A DNA stretch of 19,460 bases from Allomyces macrogynus ATCC 38327 (Eukaryota; Blastocladiomycota; Blastocladiomycetes; Blastocladiales; Blastocladiaceae). The position numbers and the translations under genes are program-made. The notes under the pieces are model-generated. The model worked only from the letters and a program-made list of their open reading frames with translations, was not told the DNA's origin and made no database searches. The stretch spans positions 447,638 through 467,097 of the forward strand of contig GG745363.1 in the NCBI GenBank assembly GCA_000151295.1, written 5' to 3'. Of this stretch, positions 12,101 through 19,307 are shown piece after piece (within the stretch, counting starts at the first letter, position 1; every line of letters starts with the position of its first letter).

Positions 12101-12948
12101 CGCAACAGAAGCCGCAGCATAAACACCACCAGCACCACCAGCACCACCAGCACCAGCGCAGGCCGCACCAGCATCAGCACCAACACCAGCAGCACCAGCA
12201 GCGCAACCAGCAGCAGTAGCAGCAGCAGCATAAACAGCAGCAGCAGCAGCAGCAACAACAGTGCCAGAATCAGCAGCAGATGGGGCCGCGGATGCAGTCC
12301 TACGACCGCAACCACCAGCATTACGACGCGCCGGCGTCGGATTTCGCGATTGAGCCTGTCGCAGTGGCACCGTCGGGGTATCCGGCACCGGCTGCACCCG
12401 CCGTGACCGCGCAGTCAGCGTACATGGCACCGGTTGCGCCTGCCGTGGTCGCACCGTCAACGTACGCGGCGCCGGCGATCGCGTCGAGCTTCTCCACCGC
12501 GCCGCCAGCCTACTCGGCGCCGCCGGCCGTCGCGAGTTTCACCAACAACGTGCAGCCCATGGACGTGGACCCTGTCTCGATTGACGTGAACTTGTCGGAT
12601 TTCGAGCGGCAGCAGCAGGCGATTGAGCAACAGATCCGCACGCTCAAGCGCAAGAAGATTGAACTGCAGCTCGCCAAGCTCAAGAAGCAGCAGAGCGAGC
12701 TCGAGCAGCAATTACAGTCGATGGGTGGCGACGTCGGCTCCGTTGTCACTCCGACTGTGCTTCAGCAGCAGCCGAGCACCGCTACGACCGTTCCCGCGGT
12801 CCCGCAATCATTTGTCGCGCCCGTCTCCGCCCCCGTAGCATCGCAACCGACACCCGGAGCGCCGGTCGCGCCGCTCGCTTCGCCCACGAAACGCGACGGC
12901 GCTCCTGTAGCGTCGCCGAAACCGGCTAAGCGCAGCAAGAAAAAGTAG
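9156..12948 (+). CDS. RAT1: Nuclear 5'-3' exoribonuclease RAT1/XRN2, apparent lesions
   Basis: By family knowledge this nuclear enzyme degrades 5'-monophosphate RNA in transcription termination and rRNA processing. Proposed exons: 9156-9160, 9209-9262, 9351-9492, 9569-9671, 9743-9898, about 9970-10592, then 10707 onward. Visible hallmarks are [73 protein letters not shown] and [17 protein letters not shown] knuckle (10333-10374; CX2CX4HX4C) points to XRN2/Rat1 rather than XRN1. The C-terminal part has [25 protein letters not shown] and [17 protein letters not shown]. The tail is Gln/His-rich (12062-12273), with a probable coiled coil near 12600-12725, and ends in a basic [10 protein letters not shown], likely a nuclear localisation signal. 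Oddities: intron 5 phase, a one-base frameshift near 11714-11731 and an in-frame TAG at 12217-12219. The family assignment is firm; whether this copy encodes a full protein is uncertain. Confidence 0.9.
10593..10706 (+). repeat. RAT1 intron 6 with 22-nt tandem repeat
   Basis: The intron between the [12 protein letters not shown] exon and the following exon holds two adjacent 22-base units, 10612-10633 and 10634-10655, matching at 20 of 22 positions, plus the first five bases of a third. A CTGAC branch-site candidate lies near 10681-10685. Coding frame is preserved across the intron (GAA-G / GC-GCC). Confidence 0.8.
12062..12273 (+). repeat. CAG/CAC microsatellite encoding Gln/His-rich tail
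   Basis: CAG, CAC, CAA and CAT codons encode alternating polyglutamine and polyhistidine runs in the exonuclease tail. The tract is interrupted at 12217-12219 by TAG, one base different from the CAG codons on both sides. Its opposite strand gives a spurious polyleucine open frame. Such tracts expand and contract easily, so reading errors or true polymorphism are both likely here. Confidence 0.85.
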
Positions 12949-13197
12949 AAGGCGGCTGCGAATGCATTCCAGTCACCCGTGGTCGAGGTCGAATGCCCCG
13001 CCGAGTTTGTGTCGCCTTCGCTCATGCTCAACAGCGCGCCTCCGGTCACCGACGATCTGGCGGCGCTCGTCCAGCGGCATTTGGCCAACCACCTCGCCAA
13101 GCACGGTGGCGGCGTGGCCGTGCACGGGAATGCCATCATGGTGCCGACGGCGTCGCATCGGTCGCTGCTTGCGCCTGAAGACAACGGGACGGCGTAA
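12949..13197 (+). CDS. In-frame coding-like extension after the RAT1 TAG stop
   Basis: Directly after the TAG at 12946-12948 the same frame stays open for 82 codons to a TAA at 13195-13197. Third positions are strongly G/C-biased, as in the upstream exons, and the translation looks protein-like (for example FVSPSLMLNSAPPV, then LVQRHLANHL and GNAIMVP) rather than low-complexity. A GT-AG segment of 42 nt (12907-12948, containing CTAAG) would splice out the stop without changing frame, so an alternative longer C-terminus is possible. It could equally be readthrough, an ancestral tail lost by a new stop, or a chance open frame. No known domain was recognised. Confidence 0.35.
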   Translation, partial: KAAANAFQSPVVEVECPAEFVSPSLMLNSAPPVTDDLAALVQRHLANHLAKHGGGVAVHGNAIMVPTASHRSLLAPEDNGTA

Positions 13198-15251
13198 CTT
13201 GGAGCTCGCCATCGGGAGCGCCTTGTTTTATTGAAGTGTGATTTTGAAATTGGTTTCAATGGATTGGTTTCAATGGATTGCTTTCAGTTTGGGTGCCCAC
13301 CTGGTTGCTCACGGTCGATGCGAGATTGAAGGACGCCAAGCATCGAACATGGTCTTACACTGTAGCCTTCATGGGCCTCAAAGCGTCGCGGATGCGGTCC
13401 GGAAGCGGGGAGCAGAGTGGAGAGAAACATGTCGGGAGAAAGGAGCAGAGCGGGGAGCGGCAGCAGCCACGCCTGGTCGCGAGCTGGTCCGCGGCGCGTC
13501 CTGATTGCTGATTGGTGAACTGATTCTATTCCTGGCAACTGTGATGTTGCTGCGGCTCCGTGTAGTTGCGCATGCTGGTGCGTCGTCCGTTGATGCTGCG
13601 CCCGGTCCAGTTCACAATCGACACGACCAAGGACCTCCGAGCGCTGCTTCAAAAGATGAAATGGCACTGAAACGTCCGTCTCCACTTGCATTCGCTCGTG
13701 TGACGCCGCGCGTGCTTGCACCAGCAGCCTAGCAGGCCCACCGACTTGGTTTCCCCGCGCATCGTGAACATCACACTCCCTTCGGTAAAACGGCTCGAAC
13801 CGTGCTCCTCGCACCTCAAAAGCGTGGTTCTTCAATGGTTCGCGCCAAGAACGTCCGGCGTAACTCGGCATTATGCCCAAGCGCGCGACCATTGCGCACA
13901 CAGCGCGCACCCAAATCACACCGAACAATGGCGGCGTGCCATTTCTCCGACCGTTTGAGGGACAGAACCGGCCAAAAAAGGATCGCATGCGAGGGAGTTG
14001 TGGCCGCAGCAATGGTTCGTGAACCACGGAAGGATGTAGAGAACGATTGGAATCCAAACGCGCTGATGCTGTCATTCATCGTCGCTCCTTTGCGCGATCC
14101 TGTCCACCTTGGAGCAAGACTTGGATGAGAGACGTGATTTGGGCAAAATAATCACGGCACTGACGCGAACATTCACGTAAATTTTCGAGACAGAAATCAG
14201 AGGATCGTGGCCCATGGGTGGTCATGGCGTGGCGCGCATCCGGGCGAGACATTGCGTAAGAACGCCAGGTGTTTCGTGATCTTGCAATCTCGCTTGAAGT
14301 TGCCAGTCCGGCGGATCTGCAGTCTGCACAGTGCGCGTGAGCCGAAAACCCGCACCAGCGCCGTTGAACAAGGATTTCCGGCCAAGCCGCCAAGCATCAA
14401 ATCTCGCCAAAATGCATGAACTCAGTCGCCTTTTGGAATCCCTTGGCCGCGCCGCCACCACCGTTCTCGAAGCCGTTCCAGCGGAGATAGTTGGTTTGGC
14501 CGCCCCAATGTGCGCTCCTGTCGGTGGTTCCAGCGAACCACGCCGACATCTTCGGCGCCAAGTCGGCCTGGTTTGGATCTCAATGGCCCGACACGCACAC
14601 ACAAAGAGCAATGTGGTAGTTGGTGCGCGTTTGGACGAACCAGGATCGGTCAGGCGCACGCGCGCACGCCTCGGCCATGCATGCACGAGGTTGATGCTCG
14701 TGTGGTCGCAAAACGGGGTGCTCGAACACTCTCGGGATCAAAACCAGTCGGTTCGGCACCGGCGACGCGCGCCCGCGACGCCAACACCCGCGGGTGGAGG
14801 CCCGGAGGGTTCTTTTTCACGTCTCTAGACATGCGCAATCGTGGTTCTTTTGATTGAAACCATGGGCTGGCTGGTCACCCACGTTGCGCCCCACTCGCCG
14901 TGCTTGGGGCGTCGTTGGACGACATGACGGCTGAGTGGACGACCCCGACCTCCGGCCGCCGCGCGACGTTTCGTCTCTCCATCGCCCACAACGTAACAGC
15001 CGGAAGCTTTGCCAGCGTTCCTCGTCGCGGTTCCCGGTCTCGTTCTTGACCCCGCGCTGCCACAAGGACCGTGCGCGCGCGCACGCTCTCTCGCTACCCG
15101 CAATCCGCCTGTCTGCGCTCCTGTCCGACCAACAAACCGGACCGTCGGTATTCCTGTCGCCTGTCAAAAACGGTGATCTCAACTGCCCCGCGCACTGTTC
15201 CCTGCAACGCCGCGCAGCGCCGCGCGCCCGTCTCCACCCAGCCCCGAGAAT
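13198..15251. other. 2-kb intergenic region, no recognised gene
   Basis: No gene is supported. It opens with two exact 14-nt copies (13250-13263 and 13264-13277; TTGGTTTCAATGGA). A short coding-looking plus-strand fragment at 13572-13670 (ending LRALLQKMKWH then TGA) and another near 13287-13390 have no recognisable family and no clear splicing scheme. The 263-residue minus-strand frame at 13284-14075 is compositionally unremarkable and probably a chance product of GC-rich DNA. The region probably contains the exonuclease 3' flank. Confidence 0.45.
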
Positions 15252-15731
15252 ATGTTGCAGCCGGCGAGCGCCCGAACGGAGGCCGATCCCACCGCGGCAC
15301 ACGACCACGACCACGACCATGATAACCTCGCTGACGCCGCGGGTCCCAAAGCGACCGCGACCGGCGTTCCCTCCACCGGTTCCCTGCCCTCCACGGCGAC
15401 GCGTTTGACGCTGGACGAGGCACAGGCGGTGGACTGGACTGTCGAGCACCATCGCGTACGTGTCCTTTGTTCATTCAGCTCGTTATGATCCACGCCGTCG
15501 TGTCCACCCTCCCGCACCGTCGCCCAACGCGCGCCCGCTGCTGCTGGTTCTTCATGCTGCGAAGCTGCTCGATGCCCACCACCACCCACCCACTCGCGGT
15601 CGACGCCTGCGAGACTCCGGTTGCTCCAGATGCCCCGGAACGACCCGGAAGCCAACGTTCGCACCCCTTGGACCACGTTTGTCGTGTTCTCCGCGTGGGT
15701 CGTGCCTGGTTGGCGGGATCGCGCGTCATGA
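15252..15731 (+). CDS. Possible small two-exon gene, unknown function
   Basis: I do not recognise this protein. Exon 1 (15252-15455) would start at an ATG and encode 68 residues with an alternating His-Asp run (HDHDHDHD, about residues 22-29) and an acidic/Thr-rich stretch. It ends at a good donor, GTACGT, in phase 0. An AG at 15628-15629 opens exon 2 (15630-15731) in the same phase. Exon 2 encodes about 33 residues, including TPWTTFVVFSAWVVPGW, a short hydrophobic segment, before TGA. The total would be about 101 aa with a 174-nt intron, longer than the other introns here. Coding-like composition and matching splice phases are the only support, and the downstream exons may differ. It lies directly left of the AT-rich element. 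Confidence 0.3.
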
Positions 15732-16202
15732 GCGATTCACACCAGTCCCCTTTCGGTATGGCGCGGTGCCTCGCTCCGGCGCTCGATACGAGCGTGACGT
15801 GCGCGCCGCCACGGCCGTACGTGCGCCAAGTAAGGGGACCTGTGTGCAAGCCGATGCATGGTGGAGTAGGGTTATTTGGTGGGCCAGGAGCAGCGTTTTC
15901 CGGTTCCTTTTTGTCTCTCAACTTCTCCGCCAGCAACATGTGAGGACCCGGTCGGTGCGGCCCGGGTGGACAAGCGGCTAATGTGGGCGTTGCGCGCGTG
16001 GCGCTACGGTGACCCAGGCGCCTGCTCTTAAAAGTTGTTGGGCGCGTGAGGCAAAAGTGGAGAATAGCACGCCATTCCGAAACGGATTAATTTTAGGAAC
16101 AGTGGAGACTGTCACGCCTCGCCCAAACTTCATGATCTCATCCCGGTGGCTTCTCCACTTCCCTTACTCACAACCCTCAATTCTCAACCTTCAAAGGTTG
16201 GT

Positions 16203-16224
16203 TTAACGTTTTCGAAAACGTTAA
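16203..16224. repeat. Perfect 22-bp palindrome
   Basis: The half-site TTAACGTTTTC is followed immediately by its exact reverse complement with no spacer, giving a 22-bp perfect inverted repeat centred at 16213/16214. A 6-bp stem (AACCTT at 16186-16191, AAGGTT at 16194-16199) lies just to its left. Possible roles are a dimeric protein-binding site, cruciform, resolution site or origin element; the sequence alone does not decide. Confidence 0.9.
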
Positions 16225-16271
16225 TCTTCGACTTCAACCTTCGACTTTCAACCCTTACTCTCAACCCTCCA

Positions 16272-16531
16272 ACCCTCCACCAACTATCCACCCTCTCTTT
16301 CACTCACAGTAAGACATTAAAATGATGGTGGAGGGTGTGGAGGGTGTGGAGGGTTTTTTATTGAATGTAGAAATTCAGGTTTTGATCTACTGATCTGCAT
16401 ATCTGTCATAGTAGATATACAGATACACAGATCTTTTTGGCTTTTTCTGGCTGAATAAAAAATAGACCCTCCACCCCTCAAACCCTCCACCTTTCCTTAC
16501 CGCGCACGATCTTCTCTTTTCAACCCTCCAC
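16272..16531. repeat. Nine-base iterons ACCCTCCAC in both orientations
   Basis: ACCCTCCAC occurs on the plus strand at 16272-16280, 16466-16474, 16482-16490 and 16523-16531. Its reverse complement GTGGAGGGT occurs as three exact head-to-tail copies at 16328-16336, 16337-16345 and 16346-16354. Opposed copies could pair into long stems. The cluster sits between the element's left edge and the end of the polymerase/helicase gene, the sort of place where a replicon origin or terminal region would be. Similar CCCTCC-rich sequence extends left to about 16150. Confidence 0.85.
16392..16433. terminator. Imperfect hairpin downstream of primase-helicase gene
   Basis: Arms 16392-16406 and 16419-16433 pair at 13 of 15 positions around a 12-nt spacer. 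On the plus strand the right arm is followed by TTTTT. It lies about 100 nt beyond the stop of the minus-strand polymerase/helicase gene, so it could mark that transcript's 3' end. However, the T-tract is on the opposite strand, so a terminator role for the minus-strand gene is uncertain. Confidence 0.45.
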
Positions 16532-16535
16532 CACC

Positions 16536-18929
16536 TCATTTCATCACCCATGAATTGCATGTCTTGCCCTTCTTCTTCTCCAGCAATGGCTCATCACTCC
16601 GGAAACCCTTCTTTGCCATCTTTAGATAGGTTCCAAATCTGGTCGATGTGCATGCATTCACCTCTGGTGCAAACTTGGACAACCATTGCTTATACATCTC
16701 AAACAGAACACTTGCTTGAATTTCTTTGACCATTTCTTTGTTGAAAACGATTTCACGATGAACTTCAGAAGGAAAGCCTCCACTTGAGCGAATGTGTTCA
16801 ATGAAGACTTCATGTGGAGGAGCCACAGATGTTGCTATCATCTCACGCTCTTCTGTTTTAGGGATCTTCTTAAGATCTACATCAGTTAAATCAACTTGGC
16901 ACAGATAAGTCATAATTTCATCTGCATGATTGTCCATGAACTGGTCGAGATCTTCGAAAAACTCTGCATCCTCTTGGTGAATATTTGAAACTTCAAGAAA
17001 AACAACTCGGCGATCAGAGGTATCAATGGGCACACAAAATAGATTGTTGGAGCACCCACCATAAGTATTGACATTCGCGACTTTGTACTTGCGGATGTTC
17101 TTATCATCAATCATAGTGTGATTTGAGGTCACCAAGTTCTTGAACTTGTCGAAAACTTTTCGTGATTGAGTTTGATTGTCTGTTGGGATTTCGTCCAACA
17201 AGACCAAAATCTTGTTCTCAATTTCTGCATTGAAGCGTCCAGTTACAAATGCTGGAAAATCATTTAACTCTTGATAGTTATGATGACCAATAATGTGTTT
17301 TGCAAAGCTTTCAAACAGAAACCCTTTCCCTGTACCTTGGCTTCCAACTAATATAAGAGCAGTTCCATTTGGTCCACACTCAATCAAGAGCTTCTGTAGC
17401 CAGCGTAAAACATATCGGAAAACGTCTTTGCGTTGTTTGCAGATGACCTGCATGATGTATTCTAAGTACGGCTCAATTTCTTGACTCTCAACCATCCGAT
17501 CCAAAAGCTTGGCTTTGAAACCCAAAAAGCAATTGAAGTACTCATACACGCCTACGTTATCCATTTCACCCCACTGAGGTTTGGTGTAGTCAAAGACGCG
17601 AGTCCTGACGCGTGGAATGTATTTGTACAGAGCTTGATCAGGAAACATGAGTCCAATTTTATCGACAACTGACGTCCATGGATGTGATTGGCTTAAGCGG
17701 CGAATGAAAGTATTGGTAGAAATATCAGTGCGAATGAATTCACCAATGTAACGCTTAAGTGCATCAATACCCTCTTCTTTGTTGATTGTCTTTTCGTCAT
17801 CAATTAACTGTTTGAGATGTTCAGGATATTCCATGTCAAAACCATTGCAATTTTGAAGTTTTTGCTGTACTAACCTCTCAAAGTCAACTTCACCCTCCAT
17901 TTTTTGAGAAGCTAATGCTGTCGCGATGTCGAATACTTCATCGAAAGGTTTGATACGAAACTTTATGTCGAATCCACTTTTTTCGATCATACTGTTACGA
18001 AACTTGTCACCTTCCAGAAAGGAAGGAAGGCGGTCGTTTTCATAAACAAGACACCCGTCGAAGAATAGCGTGCCAACTTTGAATTCATTTTCTTGGCAGA
18101 CGGAAAGGAAAGCAACTAAGATAGCGCATTCGATAGTGAAATACACATTGACCCAAAACTTTCCCTCAATGTTGAACTTAACTTCATCAGATTTGGTACG
18201 TTTCTTGACGTTTTTGTAAACAATCTCAAAATGCTTCTCAGCATGAATTCGTGGTATTAGCGTTTTGTAAATGAAGTCGTGTAAACGTTTAAGATCTCCC
18301 GAATAGTCCCCATTCTGATAGTTCATCAGCCGTAGTAACTCGATCTTCGAGATATTGTGCTTTGTTAAAAAAGCGTCACGATCTTTGATGACTTCATCCA
18401 GAACGTTGCAAGATAAACTGTAGAAGCTTGCTAATTGGTGCATGACGTTAGGAGCACATGCAACAGCATCAACATCAAGATAAATGCCTTTTGCCAATAC
18501 ATTCCGTATCTTGCGAGGGAAGTATTGTAGACTGGGTGGTTCAGCATATAAACGACCCATGCGGGTAACTCCTCCCACTTTCAGTGACGGGCTAAACTTG
18601 ACTTTTGAAATTCCTTTCGATACTTGTTGGGAGAGTTTTTTCAACATAGTTTTCACAGCCTTCTCTCGTTTAGGGTCTGGCTCATTAGTGTCTTCGTTTT
18701 TCACCCCAAGGTCTTTGACCTGCAGGAGACATTGTAAAATGTCATCATTGATTTTTTCCTCAAGATAGAAAACGCAGTTACCATCTTTAAAAATATTTTC
18801 AAAGCTGTTGATAAGCTCGACTGTGAGGTAGCTCATGTTTTGTATGTTAGGCATTAACGAAAGCTCTTGTTTATATATGGGTTTGGAAAAAAAAAATTCA
18901 TGTATTGATGCGTTTGAACATCCATACAT
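16536..18929 (-). CDS. TVpol-like polymerase/primase with SF3 (D5-like) helicase
   Basis: A 797-aa, intronless replication protein. The C-terminal half is an SF3/D5-type helicase: Walker A GSQGTGKG (residues 529-536), Walker B ILVLLDEIP (574-582), a motif C/sensor region CSNNLFCVP (626-634) and an arginine pair in TSDRR (637-641). A trailing winged-helix-like region follows to about 797. The N-terminal half has SLQYFPRKIRNVL (133-145) then YLDVDAVACAP (150-160) and TLFFDGCLV (287-295). These resemble motif A and motif C of the diverged family A polymerase domain in virophage/transpoviron TVpol proteins, whose overall length is close to this one. The helicase call is firm, the polymerase call moderate. 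The likely role is replication of the element. A start at Met26 (18854) or Met32 (18836) is as likely as Met1, because a hairpin plus T-tract and a TATA-like site lie between. AT-rich codon use contrasts with the host genes. Confidence 0.85.
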   Translation of the reverse strand: MYGCSNASIHEFFFSKPIYKQELSLMPNIQNMSYLTVELINSFENIFKDGNCVFYLEEKINDDILQCLLQVKDLGVKNEDTNEPDPKREKAVKTMLKKLSQQVSKGISKVKFSPSLKVGGVTRMGRLYAEPPSLQYFPRKIRNVLAKGIYLDVDAVACAPNVMHQLASFYSLSCNVLDEVIKDRDAFLTKHNISKIELLRLMNYQNGDYSGDLKRLHDFIYKTLIPRIHAEKHFEIVYKNVKKRTKSDEVKFNIEGKFWVNVYFTIECAILVAFLSVCQENEFKVGTLFFDGCLVYENDRLPSFLEGDKFRNSMIEKSGFDIKFRIKPFDEVFDIATALASQKMEGEVDFERLVQQKLQNCNGFDMEYPEHLKQLIDDEKTINKEEGIDALKRYIGEFIRTDISTNTFIRRLSQSHPWTSVVDKIGLMFPDQALYKYIPRVRTRVFDYTKPQWGEMDNVGVYEYFNCFLGFKAKLLDRMVESQEIEPYLEYIMQVICKQRKDVFRYVLRWLQKLLIECGPNGTALILVGSQGTGKGFLFESFAKHIIGHHNYQELNDFPAFVTGRFNAEIENKILVLLDEIPTDNQTQSRKVFDKFKNLVTSNHTMIDDKNIRKYKVANVNTYGGCSNNLFCVPIDTSDRRVVFLEVSNIHQEDAEFFEDLDQFMDNHADEIMTYLCQVDLTDVDLKKIPKTEEREMIATSVAPPHEVFIEHIRSSGGFPSEVHREIVFNKEMVKEIQASVLFEMYKQWLSKFAPEVNACTSTRFGTYLKMAKKGFRSDEPLLEKKKGKTCNSWVMK
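18869..18879 (-). promoter_or_regulatory. TATA-like element inside the longest primase reading frame
   Basis: The minus strand reads CATATATAAAC, 15-25 nt upstream of Met26 and about 33-43 nt upstream of Met32 of the polymerase/helicase frame. If used, transcription would begin downstream of Met1 and the protein would start at Met26 or Met32. Support is consensus and position only. Confidence 0.4.
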
Positions 18930-18933
18930 GAAT
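18887..18933 (-). terminator. Hairpin plus T-tract between C2H2 and primase genes
   Basis: Arms 18896-18910 and 18919-18933 match at 14 of 15 positions with an 8-nt loop. On the minus strand the stem runs straight into ten T residues (18896-18887). It begins about 31 nt after the stop of the upstream minus-strand C2H2 gene. Giant viruses such as Mimivirus are known to end transcripts at hairpins, so this could end the zinc-finger transcript. It overlaps the first codons of the longest primase frame, which argues that Met1 is not the real start. Confidence 0.55.
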
Positions 18934-18964
18934 CGATACTTTCAACATTGTGCAACAAAAAAAA

Positions 18965-19183
18965 TTAACAGATTTTAACTGGACGTGAAGGCAACTCCGA
19001 TTTAAGCGTCTTTTCAGGCAGGCGAAACGACGTCCAATCAGTTTCATCAGGAGCACGTTTCAAATGTTTTCTGAAAGTCATGTGTCTTCGAATGTCTTGA
19101 GATTGAAGTGTTGCATAATGACATACCGGACAAAAGTACAGTGCATATTCTGTGTTTTTTTGAAGCCAAGAAACCCGTCCCAT
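18965..19183 (-). CDS. Small C2H2 zinc-finger protein, 72 aa
   Basis: A 72-aa protein with one zinc finger: CPVC at residues 18-21, a 12-residue finger, then H34 and H40 (C-X2-C-X12-H-X5-H). A basic, charged C-terminal half follows. Single C2H2 fingers usually bind DNA or mediate protein contacts; here a role in replication or transcription of the element is inferred only from its place directly upstream of the polymerase/helicase gene on the same strand. The start ATG has an A-rich leader (ACAAAATGG) and the stop is TAA. It shares a 124-nt upstream region with the divergent ORF at 19308. I do not recognise a specific family. Confidence 0.7.
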   Translation of the reverse strand: MGRVSWLQKNTEYALYFCPVCHYATLQSQDIRRHMTFRKHLKRAPDETDWTSFRLPEKTLKSELPSRPVKIC

Positions 19184-19307
19184 TTTGTTTTGATAAGTTA
19201 CTCTGTGTTAATAGGTGTCAAGAAATGTTTAAATGCGTTTGGACAAAAGTATCGATTGTCACGAGCATATAAATATATTTTGTCCCCATACTGTAAAAAC
19301 AACAAGC
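19184..19307. promoter_or_regulatory. Divergent promoter region with TATA and shared 12-mer
   Basis: The AT-rich gap between the minus-strand C2H2 gene and the plus-strand ORF contains CATATAAAT at 19266-19274, about 41 nt before the plus-strand start, a good TATA position. The 12-mer AAAGTATCGATT at 19246-19257 recurs in reverse orientation at 18931-18942, just upstream of the longest polymerase/helicase frame. It is therefore a candidate element-specific regulatory motif. Confidence 0.45.

Noticed and set aside
9719..12321. Long minus-strand open frames of 281-372 residues opposite the exonuclease gene
   Set aside because: They are antisense shadows of a GC-rich, well-recognised coding strand; the polyleucine/valine stretches are the complement of CAG/CAC repeats.
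12217..12948. Genetic code change with TAG read as glutamine
   Set aside because: The in-frame TAGs fit superficially, but the transporter gene with all 12 exons in phase ends with TAG at its expected C-terminus, so TAG acts as a stop here.
13284..14075. 263-residue minus-strand open frame
   Set aside because: No recognisable motif or intron structure; the composition is as expected for chance frames in GC-rich DNA.
14331..14828. 165-residue plus-strand open frame
   Set aside because: The arginine/alanine-rich translation has no motif and competes with equally long opposite-strand frames.
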